From: Agrypnia vestita
Lineage: Eukaryota; Arthropoda; Insecta; Trichoptera; Phryganeidae
Assembly (NCBI GenBank): GCA_016648135.1
Contig: JADDOH010024934.1
Location: forward strand, 186,001-250,000
DNA: 64,000 bases
Direction: 5' to 3'
Shown here: one piece after another, positions 55,913 to 64,000 of the stretch
Layout: every line of letters begins with the position of its first letter
How positions within the stretch are numbered: position 1 is the first letter of the stretch
Program-made: the position numbers and the translations under genes
Notes under the pieces: generated by a model
Seen by the model: only the letters and a program-made list of their open reading frames with translations
Databases searched by the model: none
Told to the model about the DNA's origin: nothing

Positions 55913-56564
55913 CTTCATTGGCTCGTATCCTAGTAATAAATTCTCCTCCGGAGTGATGTAGGTTCTCTTTGGCATTTTCTTCCAAAATATGTCGTCTGTC
56001 TCATCGCAGTTGAACCCTTCTTGGCTAACGAAACCCCCAGCCTCTGCATGGTCCTCAAGTTTGCTAGCAAATTTATTTGCAGAGCCTTTGTTAGGTCTGG
56101 CAGACTCTCTGTGCCTCAGCACACTAAGTATGCCACTCCTCTTCTTAAAGTTGTCAAACCACCCTCTGCTGGCCTTGAAAGCATCGCTCGTCTCAGGGGT
56201 GTTTACCAGGAGGTCAGAATGCAACTGCTTCGCTTTGTTACAGATGATGGCCTCGGAAACAATATCACCGGCTAACTGTTTTTCGTTTATCCAAACCAAC
56301 AGCAATTTTTCCACCTCTTCGATCTTCTGCGATCTTTGTTTCGTGAGCACTTTAACCCCTTTCGCAACGTCAGCTCCTCTGATGGCCTCTTTATTTTTGA
56401 GAATGGTGCAGATCGTGGACTTTGCCATCCCGAACTGCACAGCTAGATCGGACAGGCCCACACCGCTGTCGTACTTTGCTATGAGATTTTTTTTTACTTC
56501 TATCGTATTATCTCACAACTTTTCTTTTCGGCTTGCCGCTGTCACTGCGCCTCTTTGACCCCAT
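55913..56564 (-). pseudogene. Tigger1-like protein E, frameshifted, longest copy
   Basis: ATG at 56564 (MGSKRRSDSGKPKRK), then a one-base shift near 56508 into the main frame: IEVKKNLIAKYDSGVGLSDL, KSTICTILKNKEAIRG, IEEVEKLLLVWINEKQLAGD, IICNKAKQLHSDLLVNTPE, FKASRGWFDNFKKRSGILSV. Unlike the other copies it enters the catalytic domain: FNCDETDDIFWKKMPKRTYI, then EENLLLGYEPMK. The first DDE aspartate lies in CDET. Homology ends after PMK, where a moderate donor, AAG|GTCAGG, lies in phase 0. With one indel it is either a recent pseudogene or a sequence error. The rest of the DDE core is missing. Confidence 0.7.
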
Positions 56565-56819
56565 GTTGATTTAATGAGAAAATTTGAATAAATTAAAAAA
56601 AGAAGAAAACGTGAACGCTCGCAGAGGATCTCAGCGGAGATGCGTGCCGAGCGACATCTACGGGCAAACTGACTCAACCGCTGGTTGTTTCAGCGAGCGT
56701 GACGCGGGCAGTGGAGAAGGTCTCGTACAGTTTACAAAAAGCGGCGGTTCGAGAACCGAAGGTGCGTTCAACAACCGAGACGTTTATTTTCAAAGTGTTC
56801 GAGAAGCGAGGTTCAACTG
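56565..56819 (-). promoter_or_regulatory. 5' leader and terminal inverted repeat of Tigger-like copy E
   Basis: On the minus strand the element begins CAGTTGAACCTCGCTTCTCG next to TA (56820-56821), as expected for pogo-superfamily insertions, and continues with GC-rich leader up to the ATG. No matching 3' terminal repeat was found downstream. Confidence 0.6.
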
Positions 56820-56949
56820 TAATCTTTTAGAATTAACTTAGAAATCATTGGCTTGTCAACAATAGATTTAACAATAATACAAATACAAGCAAAATTACAC
56901 CAATTACATGTTTACTCTTGATTAGAATGGATAAATGCCACACATAGAT

Positions 56950-57075
56950 GCATGTCGTTGTGTGACCGTGACGTGGCATGACCATATTAACCAGATGCTG
57001 GAAGATGGTCCCGTTAGGAGCCTCAAAAATCGTCGAGCTCGCATGCTAAGATGTACGAATGTAGATTGAGTCCAT
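56950..57075 (+). pseudogene. Non-LTR RT tail fragment (copy 4)
   Basis: ACGTGGCATGACCATATTAA and GGAAGATGGTCCCGTTAGGA match the TWHDQINQ..EDGPVRS region of copies 1-3. It is interrupted at its 3' side by the hairpin element starting near 57070. Confidence 0.75.
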
Positions 57076-57365
57076 TCCCGCGGAGCTCCTCTGCCGTGAC
57101 TGAGATGCAACATTCTCCGGTGCTCGTTTGTCCGAGACAGAAAATAAAGTCAATGAAATATCTAAGTGTAGCATATGCGATTTGGAAAAAAACGTTTTAA
57201 CCATAAACTAAACATATTATAAACCACCGTTGACTTGTCGGATTAAAAAATCCGTAATATATATATACATCACAGATAAGTACATGATTTTCATTTCCGT
57301 CTCGGACAAACGTGCACCGGAGATTGTCGCATATCAGCCACGGCGGAGGAGATCCACGGGAATGG
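57070..57365. mobile_element. Hairpin MITE with about 65-bp arms
   Basis: CATTCCCGCGGAGCTCCTCT, CATTCTCCGGTGCTCGTTTG and TCCGAGACAGAAA are mirrored by TTTCCGTCTCGGACAAACG, GCACCGGAGATTGTC and CACGGGAATG. No ORF. Confidence 0.75.
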
Positions 57366-57649
57366 ATATAATGCGGCCATTATTTAAAAAAAATCAATAC
57401 AATAGTTTAATATGTAGATATTTAAGAAGTGTCATTAAAAAAAATCTATTCTTTGTAATAAAAACACCCAATTTCTACCTACATTAAGGACTTCCAGGGT
57501 AGTGTAACTGTTTGATCGAAGTGACGATTATCTAAATCAAATTAAGAAATAAGAAAAAAAGTATCCCATAAAAAACATTTTTTTACAATACTCTCTTTCT
57601 CATTTTCGGGTTTCGCGTCTACCATATGCGTTGAAATATCCAAACTTGT

Positions 57650-57860
57650 ATGAAAAAAACATTAAAAAATTGAAAAATCCAAAATTATACTATAATTATT
57701 AATTTTTTTTAACTAAAATTTGATAGATCTTCTTGATCGTCGCCACGAGTCTACTTGCCAAGTTTCAGCTCGATTGGATCACGGGAAAAAGGTTAAAAAT
57801 CGATCCAAAGTTTTTTCACCCGGCAAGCCGGCAAGCAAGCAAGCAGACGCCACGAGTTAA
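57650..57860. repeat. Dispersed repeat (pair with 60545-60830)
   Basis: TTTCAGCTCGATTGGATCAC, GGGAAAAAGGTTAAAAATCG and GGCAAGCCGGCAAGCAAGCA mark a 3'-end-like repeat that recurs inverted at 60545-60830 (GATCGATTTTTAACCC, CCCGTGATCCAATTGAGC). It is probably a LINE 3' end. Confidence 0.6.
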
Positions 57861-58355
57861 TATAAAGGGAGTAATAAAAGAGGGTGTTATTTGAAGTCAA
57901 ACCCTTAACTTGTCTCCAGTCTCCACAGAATTGAGTAATAAAAACGAATGTCCGTAATAAAAACGAACTTGTGACGTGCAAATCTTCAGCGAATTAAGTA
58001 TCAATAAATTAAATATTATTCGAAGCGTATTTGTGACGCACAGAATTTGGCAATAACAAAAGCAGCGCGTTATTCCAAGCCGAACCTGGGCGTCGTCGCC
58101 AATTTTAAAAAACAACAAACAAAAGAGAGCGTCAATGGAAGCAAAATTAGAACTGTTTCCAGAAGTTGAATGATAAAACGAGCGACGATCAGAAATGAGA
58201 AACGCCGAAACGAGGTAGATACGCGCTCGGTCAGCTGTTCAGGCGTAGCAGCGAAACGCGCAAGCGCAGCAATTCTGGGCGCACAAGCGAGAGCGAAGAA
58301 ATTGGACCGAAAAAACTGTGCAAATTTTTGCGAGACTGAATAATGTAAACCATGT
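57861..58355. other. No gene recognised; GC-richer at 58190-58320
   Basis: Short minus-strand open stretches lack motifs. The GC-rich part could be a promoter fragment. Confidence 0.4.
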
Positions 58356-58356
58356 T

Positions 58357-58544
58357 ATAGGTCTTTTCATATAAGCTTGCAATTGAGTTAGTGCGGGTAC
58401 GGTGCGTAATACGCGCATTGTTTCGATGTGTAAGTTTACGGATACGAGAGGGGCGTATCCGTAAACTTATCACAACGAAACAATGTGTATATTACGCACT
58501 GTACCCACACTAACTCAATTGCGAGCTGATATGAAAAGACCTAT
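58357..58544. repeat. Hairpin MITE family B, complete copy
   Basis: ATAGGTCTTTTCATATAAGC, TTGCAATTGAGTTAG and GCATTGTTTCGATGTGTAAG are mirrored almost perfectly to CTTTTCATAT..GACCTAT; the inner stem CGGATACGAGAGGGGCGTAT forms the tip. Arms are about 90 bp. The only complete copy in the window. Confidence 0.85.
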
Positions 58545-58559
58545 AACCTCCTACGTGAG

Positions 58560-59135
58560 TTAAATAATCTTTGATGCATCAACTGTCAATGAGAGATTCT
58601 GTTTCTCTCGAAACATAAGCAGTGATATATAAAATATAATCAAACTCTTGTAGAGGTAACAAGGTTAATATAATTAAATGATCATCGTTTAATATTCGAT
58701 ATAATCCAACGTTCTTAAAAAATGCAAACATTGATGTCGCTTATCTCCATAAGGAGCGTCCTAAACCAAGTTGTTTCATTTTGAACCACTCACTCTCCCC
58801 TCTTAGCCCAATCGTGGCTTTTGCTTTGATTTTACTATTTTACAAAATCTATTTTAAAATGATTTATTACACACAAACCTATCTGGCAGATTTATCTATC
58901 GCATATTCTGTATCTACCGTTTTAATTGTGCCAAATAAAACAAATGAAAGAGTTACGTGGCTCGTCTCTGACACCCCCCCCACCTCACGTAACCCAGCGT
59001 AGCATTCTAACTAACCCCTCCCCTCCTTCATCGGGACACGTGGTTTATGGACGCTCCCCAACTCGACATTTCACCCAAATTGTAAAGAATATTTTACCAC
59101 GCTTACATCAGCTTCACATGTTTGTCTGGACGGAA
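58560..59135. other. No gene recognised; foldback fragment near 58690-58760
   Basis: A fragment of the foldback family (AATATTCGATATAATCCAAC; TCGCTTATCTCCATAA) is present. The plus-strand open stretches around 58780-59150 have no recognisable domain. Confidence 0.4.
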
Positions 59136-59144
59136 TCTCATAAT

Positions 59145-59980
59145 TAGAGATGGAGCGACTGTCCGCCCACATTTATAATCGGCACTTAATGAGCTACAAA
59201 AAATAATAAAATAAATAAATCGCCAGTACTTACCGTACGTTTTATATTTGTAATAATCTCCGCAAAGTATTCTCGGCTTGGCATATTGTATTTCGGTTTC
59301 ACCTTTTTCATCAAGTTGATGAAACCGATGTTTTCAACCAATGACAAAGGTTGGTTATCAATGATAATCATCTCCCCAATGGAGACGCTTATGTCTCTCG
59401 CTCTGGAGTCCTCGCGTGGCCAATGTGCGACCGTACAATCTTGTGCAACTTGTTGACGCTGAGGCGGCCTCTGTGTCGGCGATAGTTGCTCCGCTCGGAA
59501 CAGAGAGGGAGACAGTGGATCGACTGAACCACTTTTAACGGCAGCCCCCAAGTGAGACATCAACTGATTGTGTTTAAATTTTATGTGGTTGGTCATACTC
59601 GTGGTGTTTGCCTTCTTGCCCTGCCCGCCGCGAGAAATAACCCCCTGGCACTGGTTACACTTCACTTTACTTAAATCGCCTTCGACTTCATCAAAAAATG
59701 CCCACACACGCGATCTCCTTTTCGACATTGTACGTAACGAGGTACTTCTACGCGCTTTAGGTGATATTTATATTATTTATTAATTACTTGTTTCGCTACG
59801 CGGTGCAGCAAATGAGACACGAAAAATGTAAGCAAAACTTGTCGGACACGAACGCGTGGCGTTGGCGCGAAGACCGAAGCAAAATGAAGGTTTCCGAACG
59901 TTCCCGAACGCGCCCGAACTTAACCGAAACCAATGATCGGCATTTGAGCGCCGACTAGTCCCCTAGTCGGCCCGTCTCTA
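59145..59980 (-). mobile_element. hAT element (836 bp) carrying only a BED exon
   Basis: Ends TAGAGATGGAGCGACT (59145) and, reversed, TAGAGACGGGCCGACT (59980). Flanking CTCATAAT (59137-59144) and CTTATAAT (59981-59988) match at 7 of 8 positions, the hAT signature. The interior holds one open exon with a BED finger. There is no room for the DDE/dimerisation domains, so it is an internally deleted element that kept promoter, leader and DNA-binding exon. Confidence 0.85.
59234..59728 (-). CDS. BED zinc-finger protein (hAT N-terminal exon)
   Basis: ATG at 59728. Residues about 3-58 form a BED finger: RSRVWAFFDEVEGDLSKVKC, the C-x2-C pair CNQC, and HIKFKH. Residues about 60-115 are a Ser/Pro/Gln-rich linker. 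Residues about 122-160 match the conserved start of hAT transposases (IIIDNQPLSLVENIGFINLM, YNMPSREYFAEI). The exon ends at a consensus donor ACG|GTAAGT after 165 codons, phase 0; unspliced, it adds 15 residues and stops at 59186. BED fingers bind DNA in hAT transposases and ZBED regulators. It lies within its own terminal repeats and has no catalytic domain, so a repressor-like role or splicing to an outside exon are the two options. Confidence 0.8.
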
Positions 59981-59989
59981 CTTATAATC

Positions 59990-61200
59990 GATATTTCGTC
60001 CTCTTATCAACGTGCAATCGAGGTGAAATTTTGCACACAGACGTATTCTCGATGATAATACATGAATCAATTACTAAATTTACTAAATAAATTATTAATC
60101 CTATCATAATTGAAGAATCAATTTTTTATATAGAAAATAAACTAATGAGCTCACTTACTTAGCTTTCTTACTGAAGTGATTTTGTAAAATTATATTACAT
60201 GATTTATAAAAAAAACACGTTCATATGTATTCATAAATGTACTAAAAAGTAAAAAATAAATCTTCGGCAAAGAAATTTTTGCGTCACCTCCAAACAAAAG
60301 CATTGGCGTTTTCCCTCCATCAACATCTGAATTCTATATCAAAATCCTATGCGCCCACCTTTTATTTGGAAAGTGAGGCAAAATTTTTTTGGACGAATTT
60401 TTATTTTTTGCTGTTTAGTTCATTTAAATTCTATTAAAAATTAGAAGAAGAAGACTCCCCCGAGGTTTTTGCTATGAACTACAAGACATCCTGTACATTT
60501 AAAGTACGTCATTTTTGACAGGGTTATAGCTAATTACTCCCTTTATTCTAAATCGTGGCGTCTGATTGATTGGTTGGTTGACGAAAAAATTTAGGATCGA
60601 TTTTTAACCCTTTTCCCGTGATCCAATTGAGCAGAAACATCGCAAGCAGACTAAAGAAATCTAGAAAAAAAAAATTATAATATAATTTTGGATTTTTCAA
60701 ATTTTTAATGGGTTTTTCATACAACTCAGTAAGTTGCATGGAGATTCCGACGCAACCTGTAGACACGGAACCTGATTATAGTATAATTTTGGATTTTTGG
60801 ATTTTTTTATTATTCCCTTTCGTAGCGTCGCCCGACCGAAGCCCAACGCGTAGGTTAAGCGCCAAACCAGTTTCCACTAGTAAATGAGAAAGGGAGTATA
60901 ATAAAAACTTGTTTTTTATGGGTTACTTTTTTTTAACAATAAAATCGTTGAGATATTTTTGAAATACGGAAATTTACCCAAATCCTAAAAGACTTCTTTC
61001 AAATTCTTTGTGTGCGCAACAATGTTCATTGATATTTAAATTAAGTAGGTAGTGTTGGAACGTGTTCTTCAGAATGTTTCAAAGGGTTGTCACCACGAGA
61101 GCATCTTGCGGCGGATGCGGATCCAGAGACACAAAGTCCGTCCCCCATTGTAGATAGCTGACTTGAAGTAAAATTTTTCTTCATTTTTGCCCGCTCACGA
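59990..61200. other. No gene recognised; contains a dispersed repeat
   Basis: The only structure noted is the repeat at 60545-60830 shared with 57650-57860. Confidence 0.45.
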
Positions 61201-61209
61201 CATATAGAC

Positions 61210-61975
61210 TAGTGATGGGTCCGCTCTGCACTCACTACTACAATGTAGTACTTCACTACATTGAAGTGCACACTTCGCACGTTTTGAAGTGTAGTGCACA
61301 CTACAAACTACAAACACCAAAGTTATTGAAAGCTTGTTGGTCTTGTGGTTAGGACACTCGCCTCGTGATCCAAAGATCGCGAGTTCGAATCTCAGCCCAG
61401 ACTAGCAAGTTAATCTTATTTTCATAGCACAAGCGTTTAGCTTAGTTTGAAAATAGCAAAAATATTGATGTGACACGTATTCCGTGTTCGCATCTCTATT
61501 TTTTTTAAAAAAAAAAGTATAAACTTCAAATAGTACACTTCATTTCAAAGCGAACACTACAAAGTACATACACTTCAAAGTTATCGAAAGTAAGAAACAT
61601 ACTTTAAATAGTGCATTTTTGGGAAGTTGATGTAGATATATGAAGAAATCTTTGGAAACTGTAACAACCCCCCCCCCCTCCATGGTTTGAAATTTTTTTT
61701 GGAATCGAATGAAGAAATCTGGTTGGCGACCTCTTTTTTTTTTTTTTTGGTCGCCAAATTTTTATTTGGAAAAAGAATATTAACTCACTAGTACTACATT
61801 ACTTCATTTCATTAAACTTCACTTCATTAATACTACAATTACTTCATTACTTCATTTCGTAGTACCACAATTACTTCGCTTCAAGTAGTTTTTACTACAA
61901 TTGTAGTGTAAACTTTGTAGTCTTCAAACTGGTGAACGTGCGTGTGTTGTAGTCTTCATTTTGGAATATAGTTTT
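61210..61975. mobile_element. hAT-like MITE, inverted copy of the 49.4-kb element
   Basis: Begins TAGTGATGGGTCCGCTCTG and shares GAAGTGTAGTGCACACTACA, TTACTTCATTTCGTAGTAC and CTTCAAACTGGTGAACGTGC blocks with 49384-50062. A SINE (61330-61510) is inserted in it. Confidence 0.75.
61330..61510 (+). repeat. tRNA-derived SINE, complete copy
   Basis: Head AGCTTGTTGGTCTTGTGGTT with A-box, B-box GCGAGTTCGAATCTC, body TAGCACAAGCGTTTAGCTTA, and tail GACACGTATTCCGTGTTCG then T/A runs. It is nested in the hAT MITE, so it is younger. The tRNA-like part continues into a non-tRNA body, so I do not call a tRNA gene. Confidence 0.8.
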
Positions 61976-62436
61976 CCCTTAGCTTAGTATAGGGACGTAC
62001 CACTATAACTTGGCGTGCGAGGGGAGGGCGTCGCTGTCGCGTAACAGAAGTTGTCGCGGTTGTTGTAAAATTTATTAAATAATGTACAGAATGTCGGTTG
62101 ATCGGGTTGTCGTATTAAATTACAGAAATTGTCGGTCGGGCAGCACTAAGGAAACATGCTAAGTAATGCGCGGCGTTCTATCTGTCAAACTTAATGTCAG
62201 GACGGTAGTTAAATACGGGTCCATTATTCGCTTGTTTAGCTTCGCAAAAACTTTAATGTACTTCATTGGCCCACTTGGTTCTTGCCACATCCGGAGACGG
62301 TTTTTTAGGATGTTTTGGACATAATAATTCAGTGTGTATTGGTAATCAAGATGACACAGCTCGCGCTCAAAGACGAGAATGAACTGAATGACAGGGCGAG
62401 GGGTTACCGCCGGGTGCGGGCGGGGCGGGTTTTAGT

Positions 62437-62577
62437 TCAAAATTCGCCGCACGCCAAGTTACGTTGGGCAAGCAATAGCCGTTGACGTTCTGCGGCCGAT
62501 TTTGGAATATTCTTTGGTTTAGATAATCTCGAGCAAGCCTTGTACGCCTTTTGCCTTTCAGCACCAGTTTTTGCCAT
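62437..62577 (-). CDS. Small Arg-rich ORF with AERQK/AERQR repeats
   Basis: ATG at 62577, 46 aa. It reads MAKTGAERQKAYKACSRLSK, then SAAERQRLLLAQRNL. Two AERQ repeats parallel the 34216-34530 protein (AERMRLYR, then QRSRLFR). The frame stops at 62437. An overlapping frame would continue through GC-rich Pro/Ala sequence to 62367, so a one-base shift is possible. GC-rich surroundings contrast with flanking AT-rich DNA. Probably the N-terminus of an uncharacterised transposon protein. Confidence 0.4.
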   Translation of the reverse strand: MAKTGAERQKAYKACSRLSKPKNIPKSAAERQRLLLAQRNLACGEF

Positions 62578-62661
62578 TTTTTTAATCACATCACAAATAA
62601 CGACTTTATTATTTATTTAAGAATGTTCTTAGGTTTTCACGGCCACTCGGAATCTTCTGGT

Positions 62662-62794
62662 TTGTGTCTTCTGGGGTATTATGCCGTGTTATTACGACCT
62701 TTCAAGCCGACGTTTCAGATCCCATTGCAGGGTCCATCACGTCGGCCAGAAAGGTCGTAAAACCACGGTATAATACCCCAGGAGACACAAAGGA
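62662..62794. repeat. Hairpin element with GACGTTTCAGATC loop
   Basis: TTTGTGTCTTCTGGGGTATT and CGTGTTATTACGACCTTTC are mirrored by GAAAGGTCGTAAAACCACGG and AATACCCCAGGAGACACAAA. Confidence 0.8.
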
Positions 62795-62924
62795 GAAGAT
62801 TATTATTTATTTATTTTTAAAATACAGATTTTCAACAGATTGTACAATGTAATTATTGTTGAAAATCAGGAGTGAAATACATACGGAGTATAGCAGAGGT
62901 AGTTCACAATACTTTACAGGTATA

Positions 62925-63385
62925 TTTCTATCTAAAATATAAATCAGAAATGTTGTAGCAAGAATATCTTAATATCCGTAGTTACGGAGATAAGCGATAT
63001 TCAATTTCGATTTTTTATTTTATTTTTTTGACTAACCTTCTGCAAAGCGTTAGACTATAATGAAAGTAACTTATATCGAATATTAAAAATTCATTCGCTT
63101 TACTGGATGTCAAATAAAACCGTAAAAACTTTTCAAAAAATATTTTTTAAATTTTAAAGGTTTTTATAATTTTATTTGACGTTTATTGAAGAGAATGATT
63201 TTTTTTTATATTGTAAGTTACTTGAGTGGGAGTCCAACGTTTCAAAGAATATAAATTATAAAAATTGAAAAAATAAACAATATAATTTTAGGTCGATTAT
63301 CTCCATAACTATTGATATTAGGAAATTGATGCTTGAACATTTCAGACCTCTAATTTAAGCACGAATCTACCTGTAAAGTGTAGTT
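62925..63385. repeat. Foldback MITE family, long copy
   Basis: ACAGGTATATTTCTATC...; TCCGTAGTTACGGAGATAAG; AGTAACTTATATCGAATATT; mirrored TATCTCCATAACTATTGATA and ACGAATCTACCTGTAAAG. Confidence 0.75.
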
Positions 63386-64000
63386 CTTTAAAATCATGTA
63401 TAATTCGTATAGTTGAAAAATTAGGAACAGTTATGTTAAAAATCACTAATTTTTATAAATCATCGCGCAAGTACAGAGTACGTGGATTGCAAGGTCAAAG
63501 ATGTATTGAACAAGTTGATGAGAAGCACGTATCACACGTTCCGATGGCTGTTAAATAATATGTTCCATTAAATTTTCACTTAAGTGAGCTTGAGTTATGA
63601 AGATTACATCCCGTGTCTTGCACAGGACAAAGACTGTATATTTACCAGGTGTGGATCCCCAATTTCACTTTTCAGGGCCGCCAAAAACGGCAGGAGCAGA
63701 ATGTAGAGAAGGTTTGAGAAATTAAAAAACACTTTAAAACTTGTAGACTGGATCGAAGAGCGAAGACACAATACGACGAAAAGACTGCCTTTGCTCTCCG
63801 ATTTCAGCGCATTTATTCAATTAAGTACATTAGACCCCGCGTGTGTCAGCCAACCGGCGCGTCGCTCATTTCCGCTGCGCCCCGCGCTGCTGCTGATGCT
63901 CCGTTGAACGCGACACACGCTGGGTCAGATTCACACAAATATTCAAAAACCGGCCCTTTTTCAGGGCTACCAAAACATAATATTTTTATTTTCATTTTCT
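63386..64000. other. No gene recognised; GC-rich at 63830-63930
   Basis: TTTTCAGGGCCGCCAAAAA (63668) is nearly repeated as TTTTCAGGGCTACCAAAAC (63957), enclosing a GC-rich segment. It could be the edge of an LTR or other element running out of the window. Confidence 0.35.

Overview
The window looks like AT-rich nuclear DNA of an arthropod, most likely an insect. The support is a MADF/BESS regulator gene (a family expanded in insects), short introns with GT..AG borders, tRNA-derived SINE heads, non-LTR retrotransposon remnants, solo LTRs, hAT, P, pogo/Tigger and piggyBac material, and no bacterial-style operons. No ordinary metabolic gene, rRNA gene or free tRNA gene was recognised.

Layout. 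1-8.4 kb: eroded non-LTR reverse transcriptase (RT) pieces on both strands, one split by a 1.3-kb DNA element that carries a degraded exon. 8.4-11.6 kb: AT-rich, no gene seen. 11.6-13.9 kb: a three-exon MADF/BESS gene on the minus strand behind a GC-rich start region. 14-19 kb: MITEs, hairpins and a piggyBac C-terminal exon. 19.4-30 kb: minus-strand genes for DNA-binding regions of pogo/jerky/Tigger transposases (four), a spliced THAP gene and a small spliced basic protein. 32-38 kb: a Lys/Arg-rich protein gene, an LTR, a small Arg-rich protein and a 2.9-kb P-type element with intact THAP exons and a broken transposase core. 39.9-41.7 kb: a THAP exon spliced to an integrase-type zinc-binding region. 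44-63 kb: three more Tigger N-terminal genes, a Tc1-like paired-HTH exon, a THAP-only P element, a BED-only hAT element with target-site duplication, a second small Arg-rich ORF, and many MITEs and hairpins.

The main observation is organisational. About twenty separate coding units, nearly all of them DNA-binding regions of transposases or related regulators (pogo HTH/CENP-B, THAP, BED, Tc1 HTH, MADF), lie on the minus strand. No recognisable unit of this kind lies on the plus strand, whereas RT and LTR remnants occur on both. Most lack a catalytic domain but keep an open reading frame, and many end at a good splice donor in phase 0. The nearest downstream terminal exon (11598-12050, acidic region plus BESS motif) has a phase-0 acceptor. 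Three readings remain: (1) repeated capture of transposase DNA-binding modules as alternative first exons of a host transcription unit; (2) a collection of internally deleted transposons that encode DNA-binding-only repressors, as the KP element does in Drosophila; (3) a strand-biased transposon trap such as a piRNA cluster. At least two units sit between their own terminal inverted repeats, which favours (2) for those. The shared strand and phase are better explained by (1). RNA evidence would decide.

All coordinates, splice calls and homologies come from reading the sequence by eye. No database search was run.
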